Of a stretch of DNA of 64,000 nucleotides, positions 7,801-16,465 are shown in pieces. The DNA comes from a gamma proteobacterium symbiont of Ctena orbiculata (lineage in GTDB: Bacteria; Pseudomonadota; Gammaproteobacteria; Chromatiales; Chromatiaceae). Positions within the stretch are counted from its first letter, which is position 1. Each line of letters starts with the position of its first letter. The notes below the pieces were generated by a model. That model did no database searches. It saw only the letters and a list, made by a program, of their open reading frames with translations, and had not been told where the DNA came from. The position numbers and the translations under genes are program-made. The stretch covers positions 1-64,000 of the forward strand of contig QBVD01000053.1 in the NCBI GenBank assembly GCA_003058525.1. The letters are read 5' to 3'.

Positions 7801-9143
7801 TCCTGCTCAGCAAGATTGTTATAGGGCCGGGCACACCTGAACGCCCGGTAGAGGGCCTGTTCATCCCACTCCCTGGCGGAGACCTCGGCGACGATCTGCT
7901 GGGCCAGGACATCCAACGGATATTCGGGTACCGGGATCCGATCGAGTTCTCCTCTGCGTATCGAATCCAGCATGGCCACCGATTCGACCAGGTCGTCCCG
8001 GCTGAGGGGAAACAGCCGCGCCTTGGGGGTACCGGTCAGCTGGTGTCCGGAGCGGCCCGCACGTTGCAAAAATGTGGCGATACTGCGCGGCGACCCCATC
8101 TGGCACACCAGTTCCACATCTCCGATATCGATGCCGAGCTCCAGGGAGGCGGTCGCCACCAGGGCACGCAGGGAACCCTTCTTCAGGCGCTGCTCGGCGT
8201 CGAGCCGGTGCTCCTTGGCCAGGCTGCCGTGATGGGAGGTGACCGCCTCCTCGCCCAAGGTCTTGGCCAATGCCGCCGCGGCGCGTTCGGCGAGCCGGCG
8301 AGTGTTGACGAAGATCAGGGTGGTCTTGTGCTGGCTGATGAGCTGCTCGAGCCGGCGGTAGATCTCATCCCAGGCCTCGTTGGCCATCACCGCCTCCAGC
8401 GTCGACCCGGTCAGCTCGACGGCCAGGTCCCGTTCACGCACATGGCCGGTATCGACTATGGTACAGGCCCGCTGCAGCGGATCGTCGTGTTGCCCGGTGA
8501 GGTAGTGCGCCATCTCCTCGATCGGTTTCTGTGTCGCCGAAATGCCGATGCGCACCGGCGGCCTGTCACACAACCGGGCAAGACGCTCCAGGCTCAAGGT
8601 CAGATGGGCACCCCGTTTGTTGCCCGCCAGGGCATGGATCTCGTCGACAATCACGCTACGTACCGTCTTCAACATCTCCCGGCCGGAATCGGAGGTCAGA
8701 AGGATATAGAGGGATTCCGGCGTGGTCACCAGGATGTGCGGCGGGGTGCGCTTCATCATCGCCCGTTCCGACGAAGTGGTATCCCCGGTGCGCACCAGGG
8801 CGCGAATCGGCACATCGGGATAGCCCCCTTCCAGCAGCGCATCCCGGATCCCATTCAACGGTTGTTCCAGATTCTTGTGAATGTCGTTGGAGAGGGCCTT
8901 CAGCGGTGAGACATAGAGCACATGGGTCTCGTCGGCCAGGGGAAACTGCAGCCCCGCCTGTACCAGCCGGTCGATCGCCGCAAGAAAGGCGGCCAGGGTC
9001 TTACCGGAGCCGGTGGGCGCCGAGATCAGGGTGTTCTGTGCCGCCTGTATCGCCGGCCAGGCCTGCGCCTGGACCTCGGTGGGCCGGCCGAACTGCCGCT
9101 CAAGCCATGCTGTGACTGCCGGGTGAAACTGGAACGATGACAT
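4842..9143 (-). CDS. lhr: Large Lhr-type ATP-dependent helicase
   Basis: The 1433-residue superfamily 2 helicase translocates on single-stranded DNA and unwinds DNA or RNA-DNA hybrids; it is linked to DNA repair. It shows the Q-motif region, Walker A APTGSGKTLAAF (about residue 40), Walker B DEIH (VDEIHALAGNKRG), the SAT motif (ISATQKPIE) and motif VI (QRAGRSGHQ). A winged-helix part and the long Lhr-specific C-terminal region, with a basic stretch near residue 1250, follow. The length matches long bacterial Lhr proteins. It converges on the integron integrase, leaving about 40 bases. High-GC codon use agrees with the core genome, in contrast to the cassettes next door. Confidence 0.93.
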   Translation of the reverse strand: MSSFQFHPAVTAWLERQFGRPTEVQAQAWPAIQAAQNTLISAPTGSGKTLAAFLAAIDRLVQAGLQFPLADETHVLYVSPLKALSNDIHKNLEQPLNGIRDALLEGGYPDVPIRALVRTGDTTSSERAMMKRTPPHILVTTPESLYILLTSDSGREMLKTVRSVIVDEIHALAGNKRGAHLTLSLERLARLCDRPPVRIGISATQKPIEEMAHYLTGQHDDPLQRACTIVDTGHVRERDLAVELTGSTLEAVMANEAWDEIYRRLEQLISQHKTTLIFVNTRRLAERAAAALAKTLGEEAVTSHHGSLAKEHRLDAEQRLKKGSLRALVATASLELGIDIGDVELVCQMGSPRSIATFLQRAGRSGHQLTGTPKARLFPLSRDDLVESVAMLDSIRRGELDRIPVPEYPLDVLAQQIVAEVSAREWDEQALYRAFRCARPYNNLAEQDFLDVVKMLAEGFHTRRGRRGDYIHRDAVNGMLRPRRSARLTAITNGGAIPDQFDYNVILQPEGLFVGSLNEDFAFESMPGDIFQLGNFSYRMLKIEQGRVFVEDAHGQPPSIPFWFGEAPGRTDELSHAVSRLRETLDGVLDKGRQAALDYLEQEHHLDPAAAAQLVEYLAATKALFGVIPSQRHVLFERFFDETGDMHFVIHAPFGSRINKAWGLALRKRFCRRFNFELQAAANEDNLILSLGPTHSFPLEEPAGYLKSKSVEQVLVQALLAAPMFPTRWRWVTNISLAVPRMRGGKRVPAPFQRNDAEDLVALVFPDQLACFENIQGDREVPDHPLVNQALWDCLHELMDIEGLKRVLDAIEQGHIQVSARELPTPSPMALEILNARPYAFLDDTPAEERRALAVRQRRHMDPQTAADLGRLNPEAIRQVQAEAWPQPRNPDELHDGLMIAGFIEEDEIASADLDPWRRFLAELQQQQRATRLSNGNLVLWVSAERLQAMQKICPAHELSPAISAIPADEATTLESAVLEILRSRLECLGPVTVEQLARPLNLPTETVVLALSSLEQEGYVIQGRFNPDCAEVEWCERGLLARIHRYTLKQLRREIEPVSPADFMRFLFSWQGLDDPAQGVAALERVMLQLEGISVPAGSWEDEILPARLQPYFSSELDELCGSGKLAWLRLHPTEPKQNKRKNPAIKTTPLAFVFRPRLSVWYRTDSAVPEGLSATAVKVLEVLQQWGASFFDDLQQQTGLLKTQLEIALGELVAWGLVNSDQFQGLRAMITPEKRRKRSRRRTTMQAPLASGGRWSLIRAPLVHEDETQRIEQIARTLLTRYGVVFRKLLERESDLPPWRDLLYCLRRLEARGEIRGGRFVESFAGEHFALPEAVSLMREVRKSKDADELISIGSVDPLNLTGIVTPGKRITAQAGHRILYKDGKPVATNQGGEITIDDAIPESEHWHIRNLLTRKQHPANYHKPQQGPLI

Positions 9144-9242
9144 TACCCCATGATAGCCCTATTTTCTTGCGGGGGGCGTAATCCTATACTCGATATACTG
9201 TTTTCGGCAGACAATAAAACCAACGGTGGAGGGAGCCTTGCC

Positions 9243-10244
9243 ATGACAACCGTAATCATTGTAATCGCCGTTCTGATCGCCATCCCACTCATCTACCTGG
9301 CCACCCTGGACGGCAGTTTCGCGGTCAGGCGCTCGCTGGAGATAGCGGTCGATCAAAAAACCGTGTTCGACAAGATCCGCGATTTCCGGAGCTGGTCCGA
9401 CTGGAGCCCCTGGCTGATGCACGAACCCGATACTACCCTGATCTTCTCCGACTCGCCGGACGGGGAGGGAGGCTGGTACAGCTGGGACGGCAAGGTCGTC
9501 GGCGCAGGCAGACTGACCCATGAAAAATTTAGCGGTGAAGAGAAGATCGAACAGCGGATCGAATTCACGCGTCCCTTCAAGTCCGTAAGCAGCGTCTGGT
9601 GGGAGTTCGAACCCAAGGGCGAAGGCAAAACCCTGGTTCATTGGAACATGGCGGGCAGCATGCCCTTTCTGTTCCGTTTCATGGCGAAGAAGATGCCGGC
9701 CTACATCAGCAAAGATTACGATACCGGTCTCTACATGCTGCGCGGCGAATTGGAAACGGACGCCGAAGTCCCGTGCATATCTTTTGACGGTCCGGTGGAA
9801 CTGCCGGAGCAGACCGCCCTGACCCTCCATTTCGAGGGTCATCTGGAGGCGATGAAAAAGGCCATGACGGAAGGCTTTCCACGACTTGGCCACTATGTCG
9901 ATGAACATGGACTGACCGCCACGGGTTGCCCATTCTCCATCTACCACCAGGTCGATCTTAAAACGATGCACTTCGACTGCGACATGGCGATACCGGTAGC
10001 GCCGGAGACCACATCGACAGAGCTTGAGGTAAAGCGCTTCAGCGGCGGACGCTACTACAAGACCACCTTGCGGGGCAGCTACGAATTTCTCGAACTCGCC
10101 TGGTACCAGGCCTATGCCCACCTGCAAATGAGTAAGATTAAACCCCTGCACAAGCAGGCCTCGCGGGAGATGTATGAGAACGATCCCGCCACGGTCAGCC
10201 ATAGCAACGAGATCGTCACTTCGATCTATATACCGATCAAATAG
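9243..10244 (+). CDS. SRPBCC (polyketide cyclase-like) plus GyrI-like effector-binding protein
   Basis: The 333-residue protein has an N-terminal membrane anchor (about 4-20). An SRPBCC ligand-binding domain follows (about 30-170, with FRSWSDWSPW and a central antiparallel-sheet pattern), then a GyrI/AraC-type effector-binding domain (about 180-333, ending SIYIPIK). Both domains bind small hydrophobic or drug-like ligands; no catalytic activity can be assigned. I chose the ATG at 9243 because GGAGGGAG lies upstream; an in-frame ATG at 9150 has no such signal and would overlap the lhr promoter. A diverged relic of the 3' end of a paralogue lies at 18771-18846. Confidence 0.8.
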   Translation: MTTVIIVIAVLIAIPLIYLATLDGSFAVRRSLEIAVDQKTVFDKIRDFRSWSDWSPWLMHEPDTTLIFSDSPDGEGGWYSWDGKVVGAGRLTHEKFSGEEKIEQRIEFTRPFKSVSSVWWEFEPKGEGKTLVHWNMAGSMPFLFRFMAKKMPAYISKDYDTGLYMLRGELETDAEVPCISFDGPVELPEQTALTLHFEGHLEAMKKAMTEGFPRLGHYVDEHGLTATGCPFSIYHQVDLKTMHFDCDMAIPVAPETTSTELEVKRFSGGRYYKTTLRGSYEFLELAWYQAYAHLQMSKIKPLHKQASREMYENDPATVSHSNEIVTSIYIPIK

Positions 10245-10433
10245 CGCAGATCGCTAATCGAAATCAGGAAAAACTCAATGGCAGTCAGAGAGAGACAGCT
10301 CAAACGATGACAAACCGGTTTTTTCGCTACGCGTAGATTTCTGTTTATCTCTCGTTCAATAAAAAAGAAGGTCGCAGCCATATCATGTTGAAATTTGGAT
10401 GAGATATTGCTTGACCTCGGCCCATGACAACCG

Positions 10434-10464
10434 CAAGCCCGGCTAGTAGGCCGGGCTTGTTTTC
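10434..10464 (+). terminator. Rho-independent terminator
   Basis: AAGCCCGGC and GCCGGGCTT form a perfect 9-bp stem with a TAGTAG loop, followed by TGTTTTC. The tail is on the plus strand, so it may end transcription from the SRPBCC gene 190 bases upstream. Confidence 0.6.
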
Positions 10465-10479
10465 AACCTGCATCACTTC

Positions 10480-10502
10480 GGGCCTGTTGACACTCATCCA
10501 AT
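10480..10502. repeat. Diverged end of the sspA-sspB type miniature element
   Basis: GGGCCTGTTGACACTCATCC matches the terminal repeat of the element at 31156-31426 (GGGCCTGTTAACACTAATCC) with two differences over these 20 bases. Only one end is recognisable. The rest of 10245-10533 contains no supportable gene. Confidence 0.5.
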
Positions 10503-10533
10503 TGGCCCTAGCACCAGACACATCAACCACGGA

Positions 10534-11748
10534 TCAATACGCCGGCGCTTCCGCCTCATAGTGAATACCGCTGCGCCCGGCCTGTTCGCGAATGGCACTG
10601 TAGAGTTTATGGTCCAGCGAACCCTTGGCTCCACCGGACTTTTTCACCTCCTGTTTAAGATACTCCTTACGCTGTACCGCGAGCTCATTGATCTCCTCCT
10701 GCAGTACCTTACGCTGTTTAGCCTTTTCAGTGATCATGGCACGTTGCTCCTGCGGCGCCATGGCACGTATGGAGGAAGGCAGATGATCCTTCTTGATGGC
10801 ATCGAGCTCAACCCGGCCGCTAGCCACATCGTCCACCAATTCACTGTCACCCAATAGATTGGATTTTCCACTCTTGGATGCATTGAAGGTGGCGCGGCGC
10901 GCACGGGATGCAATCGAGGCGGACTCATGCAGCTTGTCAGCCGCTTCCAGTTTCTGGCGCTTTTTCTCCAACACCTCATCCGATCCGTAGTAGAGACGGG
11001 TTTCATCCAGCTTCTTTGAGAGAGTGGCCAGTTTCTCATCGAACGGCGTACTGATCGCAACGGCGTTTCCATCTTGAGAGACCTGGGCGTACTGGCCAAG
11101 ACCGCCCTGGGCAATCTTGCTCCAGATCAGGCGTGTTGGGGCGCTGTTGCCGGCCTGGATTGTGTTGACCACTATACCCCGGGCGTTGGCCACCTTAAGG
11201 GTTTGCGGATACTTCACATCATCCTGATAGTCCATGTGGGGCGGCGCATCCCCCACCAGAAAGACGACCCGATAGGCATCCTCGCCCTGACTCCAGGAGA
11301 TCTTGTTGACCGCATCATGCAGGGCCTGGTTGACGCTTTCAGGGCCGTCACCACCGCCTTCGGCGCGAAAATCCATCAGCGTCGCGTAGACCGTGTCGAG
11401 ATCTTCCGAGAGATCCACGACTCGCGTGACATAGCTGTCTCCCCGGTCTCGATAGGCCACCAGCCCCATCTTGATTTCGGGCGCGGGCTGCGCCTGGGCC
11501 ATGGTGGAGGCGATAGACCAGATCTTCTCCTTGGATGCCTGGATCAAGCCTCCCATGCTTCCGGTGGTATCCAGCGCGAATACCACTTCGATTTTCGGGT
11601 GTTGCCGGGTAGTGGTATGTACCGCCGGCACCTGGACAGGATCCGGCTGTGGCATGTTAACCGCAGCAACATCCTTGGGGGCGGGATAGAACGCGATACC
11701 ACCGGCTGTAAAAGTGAACAGTGCTGCTGCAATGATTTTTGATTTCAT
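10534..11748 (-). CDS. Exported von Willebrand factor A domain protein
   Basis: The 404-residue product has an N-terminal signal peptide or anchor (residues 2-20, ending near FYPAPKD). A vWA domain spans about 50-245 with an intact metal-ion-dependent adhesion site, DTTGSMG. A long charged, coiled-coil-like C-terminal region follows (about 265-390, rich in K, E and Q). vWA domains bind protein partners through a divalent metal. The start at 11748 is chosen because GGAGAA precedes it, four codons inside an alternative ATG at 11760. It follows a membrane protein and a PspA-like gene on the same strand, 18 bases apart, and probably acts with them at the envelope. Confidence 0.85.
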   Translation of the reverse strand: MKSKIIAAALFTFTAGGIAFYPAPKDVAAVNMPQPDPVQVPAVHTTTRQHPKIEVVFALDTTGSMGGLIQASKEKIWSIASTMAQAQPAPEIKMGLVAYRDRGDSYVTRVVDLSEDLDTVYATLMDFRAEGGGDGPESVNQALHDAVNKISWSQGEDAYRVVFLVGDAPPHMDYQDDVKYPQTLKVANARGIVVNTIQAGNSAPTRLIWSKIAQGGLGQYAQVSQDGNAVAISTPFDEKLATLSKKLDETRLYYGSDEVLEKKRQKLEAADKLHESASIASRARRATFNASKSGKSNLLGDSELVDDVASGRVELDAIKKDHLPSSIRAMAPQEQRAMITEKAKQRKVLQEEINELAVQRKEYLKQEVKKSGGAKGSLDHKLYSAIREQAGRSGIHYEAEAPAY

Positions 11749-11765
11749 GATCTTCTCCATGTTGA

Positions 11766-12335
11766 CTAGCGGAAAGTTGATATCTTGGCGAGCGCGGCTT
11801 CCGCCGTGCGATGGGCAAGTTGAAAACCATCGTCTGTACTATTAACGGCGGTCGCCTGTTTGCTCGCTCGCTTCCAGGTATTGGGGATGAATACGAACAG
11901 TGCCTGGACGAGAAAAAAGCTCCACACACTGAGAAACAGATTGCCGGTTTGCAGCAACGCCCATACCGCCGCCGCCAAACCGAACAACACCAGACCCATG
12001 TCAGCCAATGCCGAGATGAGACTCGAATGGAAATAGAGCGAGCGAATCACCCAGACAACTCCCAAATGGGCCATGAGATAGAACGGCAGGTTCAGTCCCA
12101 TCAGCCAGATAACAACCGCTGCCGCCAACCAGGCACTCACACTGGTAATGCGTCCGACCTTTTCGCCGCTGCGTCGCAACAGGTAGATCACATAGAGCAA
12201 GCCCATGGCTGCTATGAGCAGGCGAAGTACAAAGTCGGTGACGAAAACTGTTGTGAGTGCGCTAAAGAGCACGCCCCCACCGATAGTGGCGACCAGCGCT
12301 ACACCGACGCCTTCAAAAAAGCCGGGGCGTTTCAT
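11766..12335 (-). CDS. Membrane protein of the PspA/vWA locus
   Basis: The 189-residue product has about five to six hydrophobic helices (around 12-30, 34-50, 65-85, 88-100, 108-127 and 131-150) and a short polar C-terminal tail. I do not recognise the family with certainty. Its start overlaps the stop of the PspA-like gene (ATGA), which indicates translational coupling. It is probably the inner-membrane partner of the PspA-like protein and the exported vWA protein. Confidence 0.75.
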   Translation of the reverse strand: MKRPGFFEGVGVALVATIGGGVLFSALTTVFVTDFVLRLLIAAMGLLYVIYLLRRSGEKVGRITSVSAWLAAAVVIWLMGLNLPFYLMAHLGVVWVIRSLYFHSSLISALADMGLVLFGLAAAVWALLQTGNLFLSVWSFFLVQALFVFIPNTWKRASKQATAVNSTDDGFQLAHRTAEAALAKISTFR

Positions 12336-12880
12336 GACCGGGTCCTCCTCTGCTTTTCACGCAGAAAGGCGAGTTCGATGTCATCCTCGTTGACGGCGAA
12401 CTGACGCATGAAATCCGGCTCGTTCCAGCTGTTATGCTGTGTCTCCTCGTTCTCAGAGCCTGCAAGCAATTCCGCCTTCTGTCGCATCGACTCGAGACGC
12501 GAGCGGTTTTCATCGATACGTTTTTTCAGGGCCTCGCCCGCCTCCCGAAACTCCTGTTGTTTGCGGGCGAGATAGTTAAGATAGCGCTCCGACTCCAGCT
12601 TGCGTTTCAACAGCGTCCGCGCCAATGCCTCGTTACCGGTATCGAAGCAGAGATCCAGCTCTTCAGTCACCTGCCCAAGCCGTTGTTCAAGTTCGCTTTG
12701 TCGCGATGCAACCTGCTTCAGTTCCAGCTCTATGACCTTGACCCGATGATCGTCCTTGGTTAACGCCTCTTCCATATCACGCACCGCCTGCTTGAGTAGG
12801 ATTTCAGGCTCCTCCATGCGATCGAGAACCGCGTTGACGTCGGCTCGAAACAGTTGGGATACGCGTGTGATGAGTGCCAT
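12332..12880 (-). CDS. PspA/IM30-like protein
   Basis: The 182-residue, almost entirely helical protein starts MALITRVSQLFRADVNAVLD, the N-terminal amphipathic helix typical of PspA/IM30 proteins. Long coiled-coil segments follow (about 30-145). PspA proteins assemble on stressed inner membranes and limit proton leakage. At 182 residues it is shorter than PspA (about 220), so the last helix may be missing or altered. A strong AGGAG site precedes the ATG. It is the first gene of a three-gene minus-strand operon divergent from a two-component system, which suggests that system controls it. Confidence 0.85.
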   Translation of the reverse strand: MALITRVSQLFRADVNAVLDRMEEPEILLKQAVRDMEEALTKDDHRVKVIELELKQVASRQSELEQRLGQVTEELDLCFDTGNEALARTLLKRKLESERYLNYLARKQQEFREAGEALKKRIDENRSRLESMRQKAELLAGSENEETQHNSWNEPDFMRQFAVNEDDIELAFLREKQRRTRS

Positions 12881-13172
12881 GTCAGTCTCCTTGTGTTTGA
12901 ATGTCTAAACACAGTCTAAGAACGAGACGCCATGACGAGTAGACAGAATTTAGTAAAACTCCGGACGACGGATTTACATGGAATTTACATTTCCCATGCG
13001 ATAACTTGGTAGCCTAGTAATAGACATATCGCTTTATTCTGCACCCTGTTGGGCAGTGAATATTCAATTTGCGTTCATTTGCGGTCCAACAATCATTCGC
13101 CAACATTTGCGGCTTGCTTTTTATACAACCATGTAATGAAAAAAAGATAGAACAGCTTTAATTTGGAGCAGC
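12881..13172. promoter_or_regulatory. Divergent promoter region of the PspA operon and two-component genes
   Basis: This 292-base gap separates the minus-strand PspA operon from the plus-strand regulator. It contains a degenerate copy of a repeat found elsewhere in the window (ATTTGCGTTCATTTGCGG at 13067-13084, then CATTTGCGG near 13104). I could not define a response-regulator operator by eye. Confidence 0.4.
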
Positions 13173-13874
13173 ATGAATCAAAAACCACGCATCCTCATCG
13201 TCGAAGACGAAGAAGCTATCCGGGTAGGGCTGGTCGACGTATTCGTCTACCACGGTTTTGCCGTGGATAGTGCAACCGAAGGTCCGGCAGGACTGCAGAA
13301 AGCCCTGACCGGCACTTTCGACATGATCCTGCTCGACGTGATGCTGCCCGGAATGAACGGCTTCGATATCTGCAACCGCATACGCGAACAGGATAAGGAT
13401 CAACCCATCATCATGTTGACTGCCAAGACCAGTGATGAAGACATTGTCCACGGACTGACCCTGGGCGCGGACGACTATGTGGCGAAACCCTTTTCGGTTG
13501 CGCAATTGGTGCTGCGCGTACAGGCTGTATTGCGACGCTCCCGCAACAGCGAAGCCAGCCAAGACTACATTCGACTGGGGGATGTGGTGGAGATCGATAT
13601 TCGCAACCTGTCAGGCAAACGCAGTGACGAGCCGCTCTCCTTCACCAGACGGGAGATGGAGATTATCGAATACCTGCACCGCCACCGGGAACGCCCCGTA
13701 TCGCGTGAAGAGTTGCTCAACAAAGTGTGGGGCTATGCGAAGAATGCCGATATCGAAACCCGCACGGTGGATATACATATCGCCAAATTACGCAGAAAGA
13801 TAGAAACCGATTCAGCGGAACCCCGTTTTTTGACCACGGTGCGGGGTGCCGGTTACCGCCTGTTGGTCGATTGA
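13173..13874 (+). CDS. OmpR/PhoB-family response regulator
   Basis: The 233-residue regulator has a receiver domain (about 5-120) with acidic residues EDEE at 11-14, phospho-acceptor Asp55 (ILLDVMLPG), the conserved Thr (MLTAK) and Lys (VAKPFS). A winged-helix DNA-binding domain follows (about 135-230, with VSREELLNKVWG, RTVDIHIAKLRRK and VRGAGYRL). It starts with ATG after a GGAG site. The kinase gene begins two bases after its stop. It most likely activates the divergent PspA/membrane/vWA operon, its own operon, or both. Confidence 0.92.
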   Translation: MNQKPRILIVEDEEAIRVGLVDVFVYHGFAVDSATEGPAGLQKALTGTFDMILLDVMLPGMNGFDICNRIREQDKDQPIIMLTAKTSDEDIVHGLTLGADDYVAKPFSVAQLVLRVQAVLRRSRNSEASQDYIRLGDVVEIDIRNLSGKRSDEPLSFTRREMEIIEYLHRHRERPVSREELLNKVWGYAKNADIETRTVDIHIAKLRRKIETDSAEPRFLTTVRGAGYRLLVD

Positions 13875-13875
13875 A

Positions 13876-16002
13876 ATGGCTCGCCCCGCCCTCAACAGCC
13901 TCAATAAAAACCAGCTACGCCGTTGGCTCATGGTGTTTTTCTTCGCCCTGGCGATTCCCAGCGGTCTACTAGTCTATCAAGCCTACGATCAACTGAAATG
14001 GGAGGCCTTTCATCGTCACCGGGTGCTGGCCGAAGAGCTGGCAACGCGCATCGACAAGGGTTACGCCCAGCTCATCGAAACGGAGGAGCGTCGCGCTTTT
14101 GTCGATTACAACTTTCTCGTCATTGCCGGCGATCCCAACAGCAATTTCATTCAACGTTCAGCATTGTCGAGCTTGCCTGTGCGCTCCCCAATACCCGGGT
14201 TGATCGGTTATTTTCAGGTGGATAGCGAGGGTGTATTTAATACGCCGCTGCTCCCCGATTCGGCACTCACCGCCAGCGAATACGGCATTCAGGCCGATGA
14301 GCTTGTGCAACGGCGGGAACTTGCCGATCGCCTACGCGCAATCCTCGGTGAAAACCGATTGGTACGCACCGAGCAACAGGAGGACAGAGAGGACGAGCTC
14401 ACTGAAGCAATGATTACACCTGAAGAGGTCCCACTCAGCGATAGCACTGGATCCCTCTACTCTTCCAGTACGGAGTCGCGACGCATTCGGGATCGTAAGA
14501 TAACTGAGGAGGGTGATAAGGCGTCCGGGGATTACGGCATCAAGCAGGAGATTGCTGCGGGGCAGGCTGTGTTTGATCGCCTGTCGGAGCAAAAAGCAGA
14601 TCGCCCATCAAAGGCGCTTACCGGTTCCAACATACGTGGCCGCGTCGAAGACCTGCAACTGGACAGCAGCTTTGAAGCCGCGCAGGCGCCAATGCGGCAG
14701 CAACGGACAGCGCCCAAGGCGAAAGCAGGACTGGCAAAACGCACCCCGCGTAAAGAGCGCAGTGTACTGCCCGAACCGGAACCCCTTGCTACACAACCGG
14801 GAACCATGGCTGCACCACAGGTATCGAAAACGGCGCCGTTGCGGATTCGGACCTTCGAAAGCGAGATCGATCCCTTTGAAATGAGTCTTCTCGACAGCGG
14901 CCACATCGTGCTTTACAGAAAGGTGTGGCGTGACAGCCAGCGCTATATTCAAGGCTTGCTTGTGGAGCAAAACGCCTTTCTGAGCGGCCTCATGGAAACC
15001 AGCTTTCGCGCTACATCCCTCGCACAGATGAGTGAACTGATCACCGCCTACCAGGGTAATCTACTGAGCGCATTCTCGGCATCCGCGGGGGAGCGTTATC
15101 AGGCCGGCACCGAGGAACTTCGCGGCGCGCTCCTCTACCAAACCCGACTCACCGCTCCCTTCAACGACCTGGAATTGATCTTCGCTATTCAACATCTTCC
15201 CGCTGGTCCGGGCGGTGCTGTCATAGCATGGATCGCGGTGATTCTTTTTTTGCTTCTCAGCGCCGGTTTCTATGCCATCTACCGCTTGGGTGTAGGACAG
15301 ATAAACCTGATCAGTCAACAGCAGGACTTTGTATCCGCCGTCAGCCACGAACTGAAGACGCCGCTTACCTCGATACGCATGTATGGCGAAATGCTTCGCG
15401 AGGGCTGGGTGGTGGAAGATAAAAAGCGCGAGTACTACGACTTCATACACGATGAGAGTGAGCGACTGACACGCCTGATCAACAACGTGCTGCAGCTTGC
15501 ACGCATGACCCGAAACGGCCTGCAGGTTCAGCTGAAACCTGTCTCAGCAGGCGAGTTGATGGATCTGATAGGGTCAAAGATTGAGTCGCAGACCACCCGC
15601 GCCGGATTCGACCTGAAGCTGAATGCTTCCCCAGACTGCGCATCCCGAACACTGCAGATCGACCCGGACTACTTCACTCAGATCATCATCAACCTGGTGG
15701 ACAATGCCATCAAGTTCTCCACCAGGGCAGAGAAAAAGGCAATAGATATTGAGTGTCTTTCACAACAGGACAGTAGAGTGGTATTCAAGGTGCGAGACTA
15801 CGGGCCCGGGATCGCAAAGGATCAGATGAAGAAGATCTTCAAACTCTTCTACAGATCCGAAAACGAACTCACCCGTGAGACAGTCGGCACAGGAATCGGC
15901 TTGGCGCTGGTGAGTCAGTTAACCACGGCGATGGAAGGGAGTGTGGATGTAGTGAACATGGAGCCGGGCGTGGAGTTTCGCGTGAGCTTTTTGTCCAAGT
16001 GA
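13876..16002 (+). CDS. Sensor histidine kinase with a large extracytoplasmic region
   Basis: The 708-residue kinase has one transmembrane helix near the N-terminus (about 14-34), a region of about 410 residues expected outside the inner membrane, and a second helix at about 448-470. A HisKA domain follows (SAVSHELKTPL, His491), then an HATPase domain with N box DNAIKFS, G1 DYGPGIA and G2 GTGIGLAL. No HAMP domain separates the second helix from the H box. The middle of the sensor region (about 170-330) is low-complexity, charged and proline-rich, so it is probably disordered. The ATG at 13876, just after the regulator stop, is the best start. Confidence 0.88.
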   Translation: MARPALNSLNKNQLRRWLMVFFFALAIPSGLLVYQAYDQLKWEAFHRHRVLAEELATRIDKGYAQLIETEERRAFVDYNFLVIAGDPNSNFIQRSALSSLPVRSPIPGLIGYFQVDSEGVFNTPLLPDSALTASEYGIQADELVQRRELADRLRAILGENRLVRTEQQEDREDELTEAMITPEEVPLSDSTGSLYSSSTESRRIRDRKITEEGDKASGDYGIKQEIAAGQAVFDRLSEQKADRPSKALTGSNIRGRVEDLQLDSSFEAAQAPMRQQRTAPKAKAGLAKRTPRKERSVLPEPEPLATQPGTMAAPQVSKTAPLRIRTFESEIDPFEMSLLDSGHIVLYRKVWRDSQRYIQGLLVEQNAFLSGLMETSFRATSLAQMSELITAYQGNLLSAFSASAGERYQAGTEELRGALLYQTRLTAPFNDLELIFAIQHLPAGPGGAVIAWIAVILFLLLSAGFYAIYRLGVGQINLISQQQDFVSAVSHELKTPLTSIRMYGEMLREGWVVEDKKREYYDFIHDESERLTRLINNVLQLARMTRNGLQVQLKPVSAGELMDLIGSKIESQTTRAGFDLKLNASPDCASRTLQIDPDYFTQIIINLVDNAIKFSTRAEKKAIDIECLSQQDSRVVFKVRDYGPGIAKDQMKKIFKLFYRSENELTRETVGTGIGLALVSQLTTAMEGSVDVVNMEPGVEFRVSFLSK

Positions 16003-16465
16003 ATGTTTACTCTTGCCAAGGCCCGAAGTGCGCCATGCAAAACCAAGATCAAAGAACAATAATTTCAACATCAGAAAGAATCACTCTCCGGGTCATTGCT
16101 TTCCCACCCATGAATAGTGAGTGCGACGTCAATACAAGTACGAATATTGGTCGTTAAAGTCACCAATCCTTTGAAGGGCTTCGTTCTTGGAAACAGACAG
16201 TTAAATTCCACATTCCCATAGCGTTCGCATGATGACTTACTCTCTGCAGGCCTACCGAAGAACCCACTTGTATCATTCAACTCCGTTGTGGATTACACAT
16301 CAGCCTCAAATCACCGGCTTAACCATATTTTCTGAATCACCAATGGCTAGTCATTAACTACCTGGGGATTTAGTAAATAAACGGCATGGATATATATTGT
16401 TGTTATTCACCCCATACCTGACACTACGATGATTTTCATCTAAATACGCTGACAAAACAGACAAA
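16003..16465. other. Intergenic stretch without supportable genes
   Basis: The 463 bases after the sensor kinase hold only a weak 69-codon minus-strand frame (16071-16280) with no recognisable domain and no clear ribosome-binding site. It leads into the tail sheath remnant and may be decayed accessory DNA. Confidence 0.5.

Noticed and set aside
5007..8909. Long plus-strand frames opposite lhr, up to 475 codons
   Set aside because: They are antisense shadows of a high-GC gene; lhr has full domain support and the shadow products resemble no family.
9159..10202. 347-codon minus-strand frame opposite the SRPBCC/GyrI gene
   Set aside because: Shadow of a gene with recognisable domains; no ribosome-binding site or family match.
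10345..10530. 61-codon minus-strand frame
   Set aside because: It spans the terminator hairpin and the element relic; no coding signs.
16071..16280. 69-codon minus-strand frame after the sensor kinase
   Set aside because: No domain, no clear start signal; could be decayed DNA but cannot be supported.
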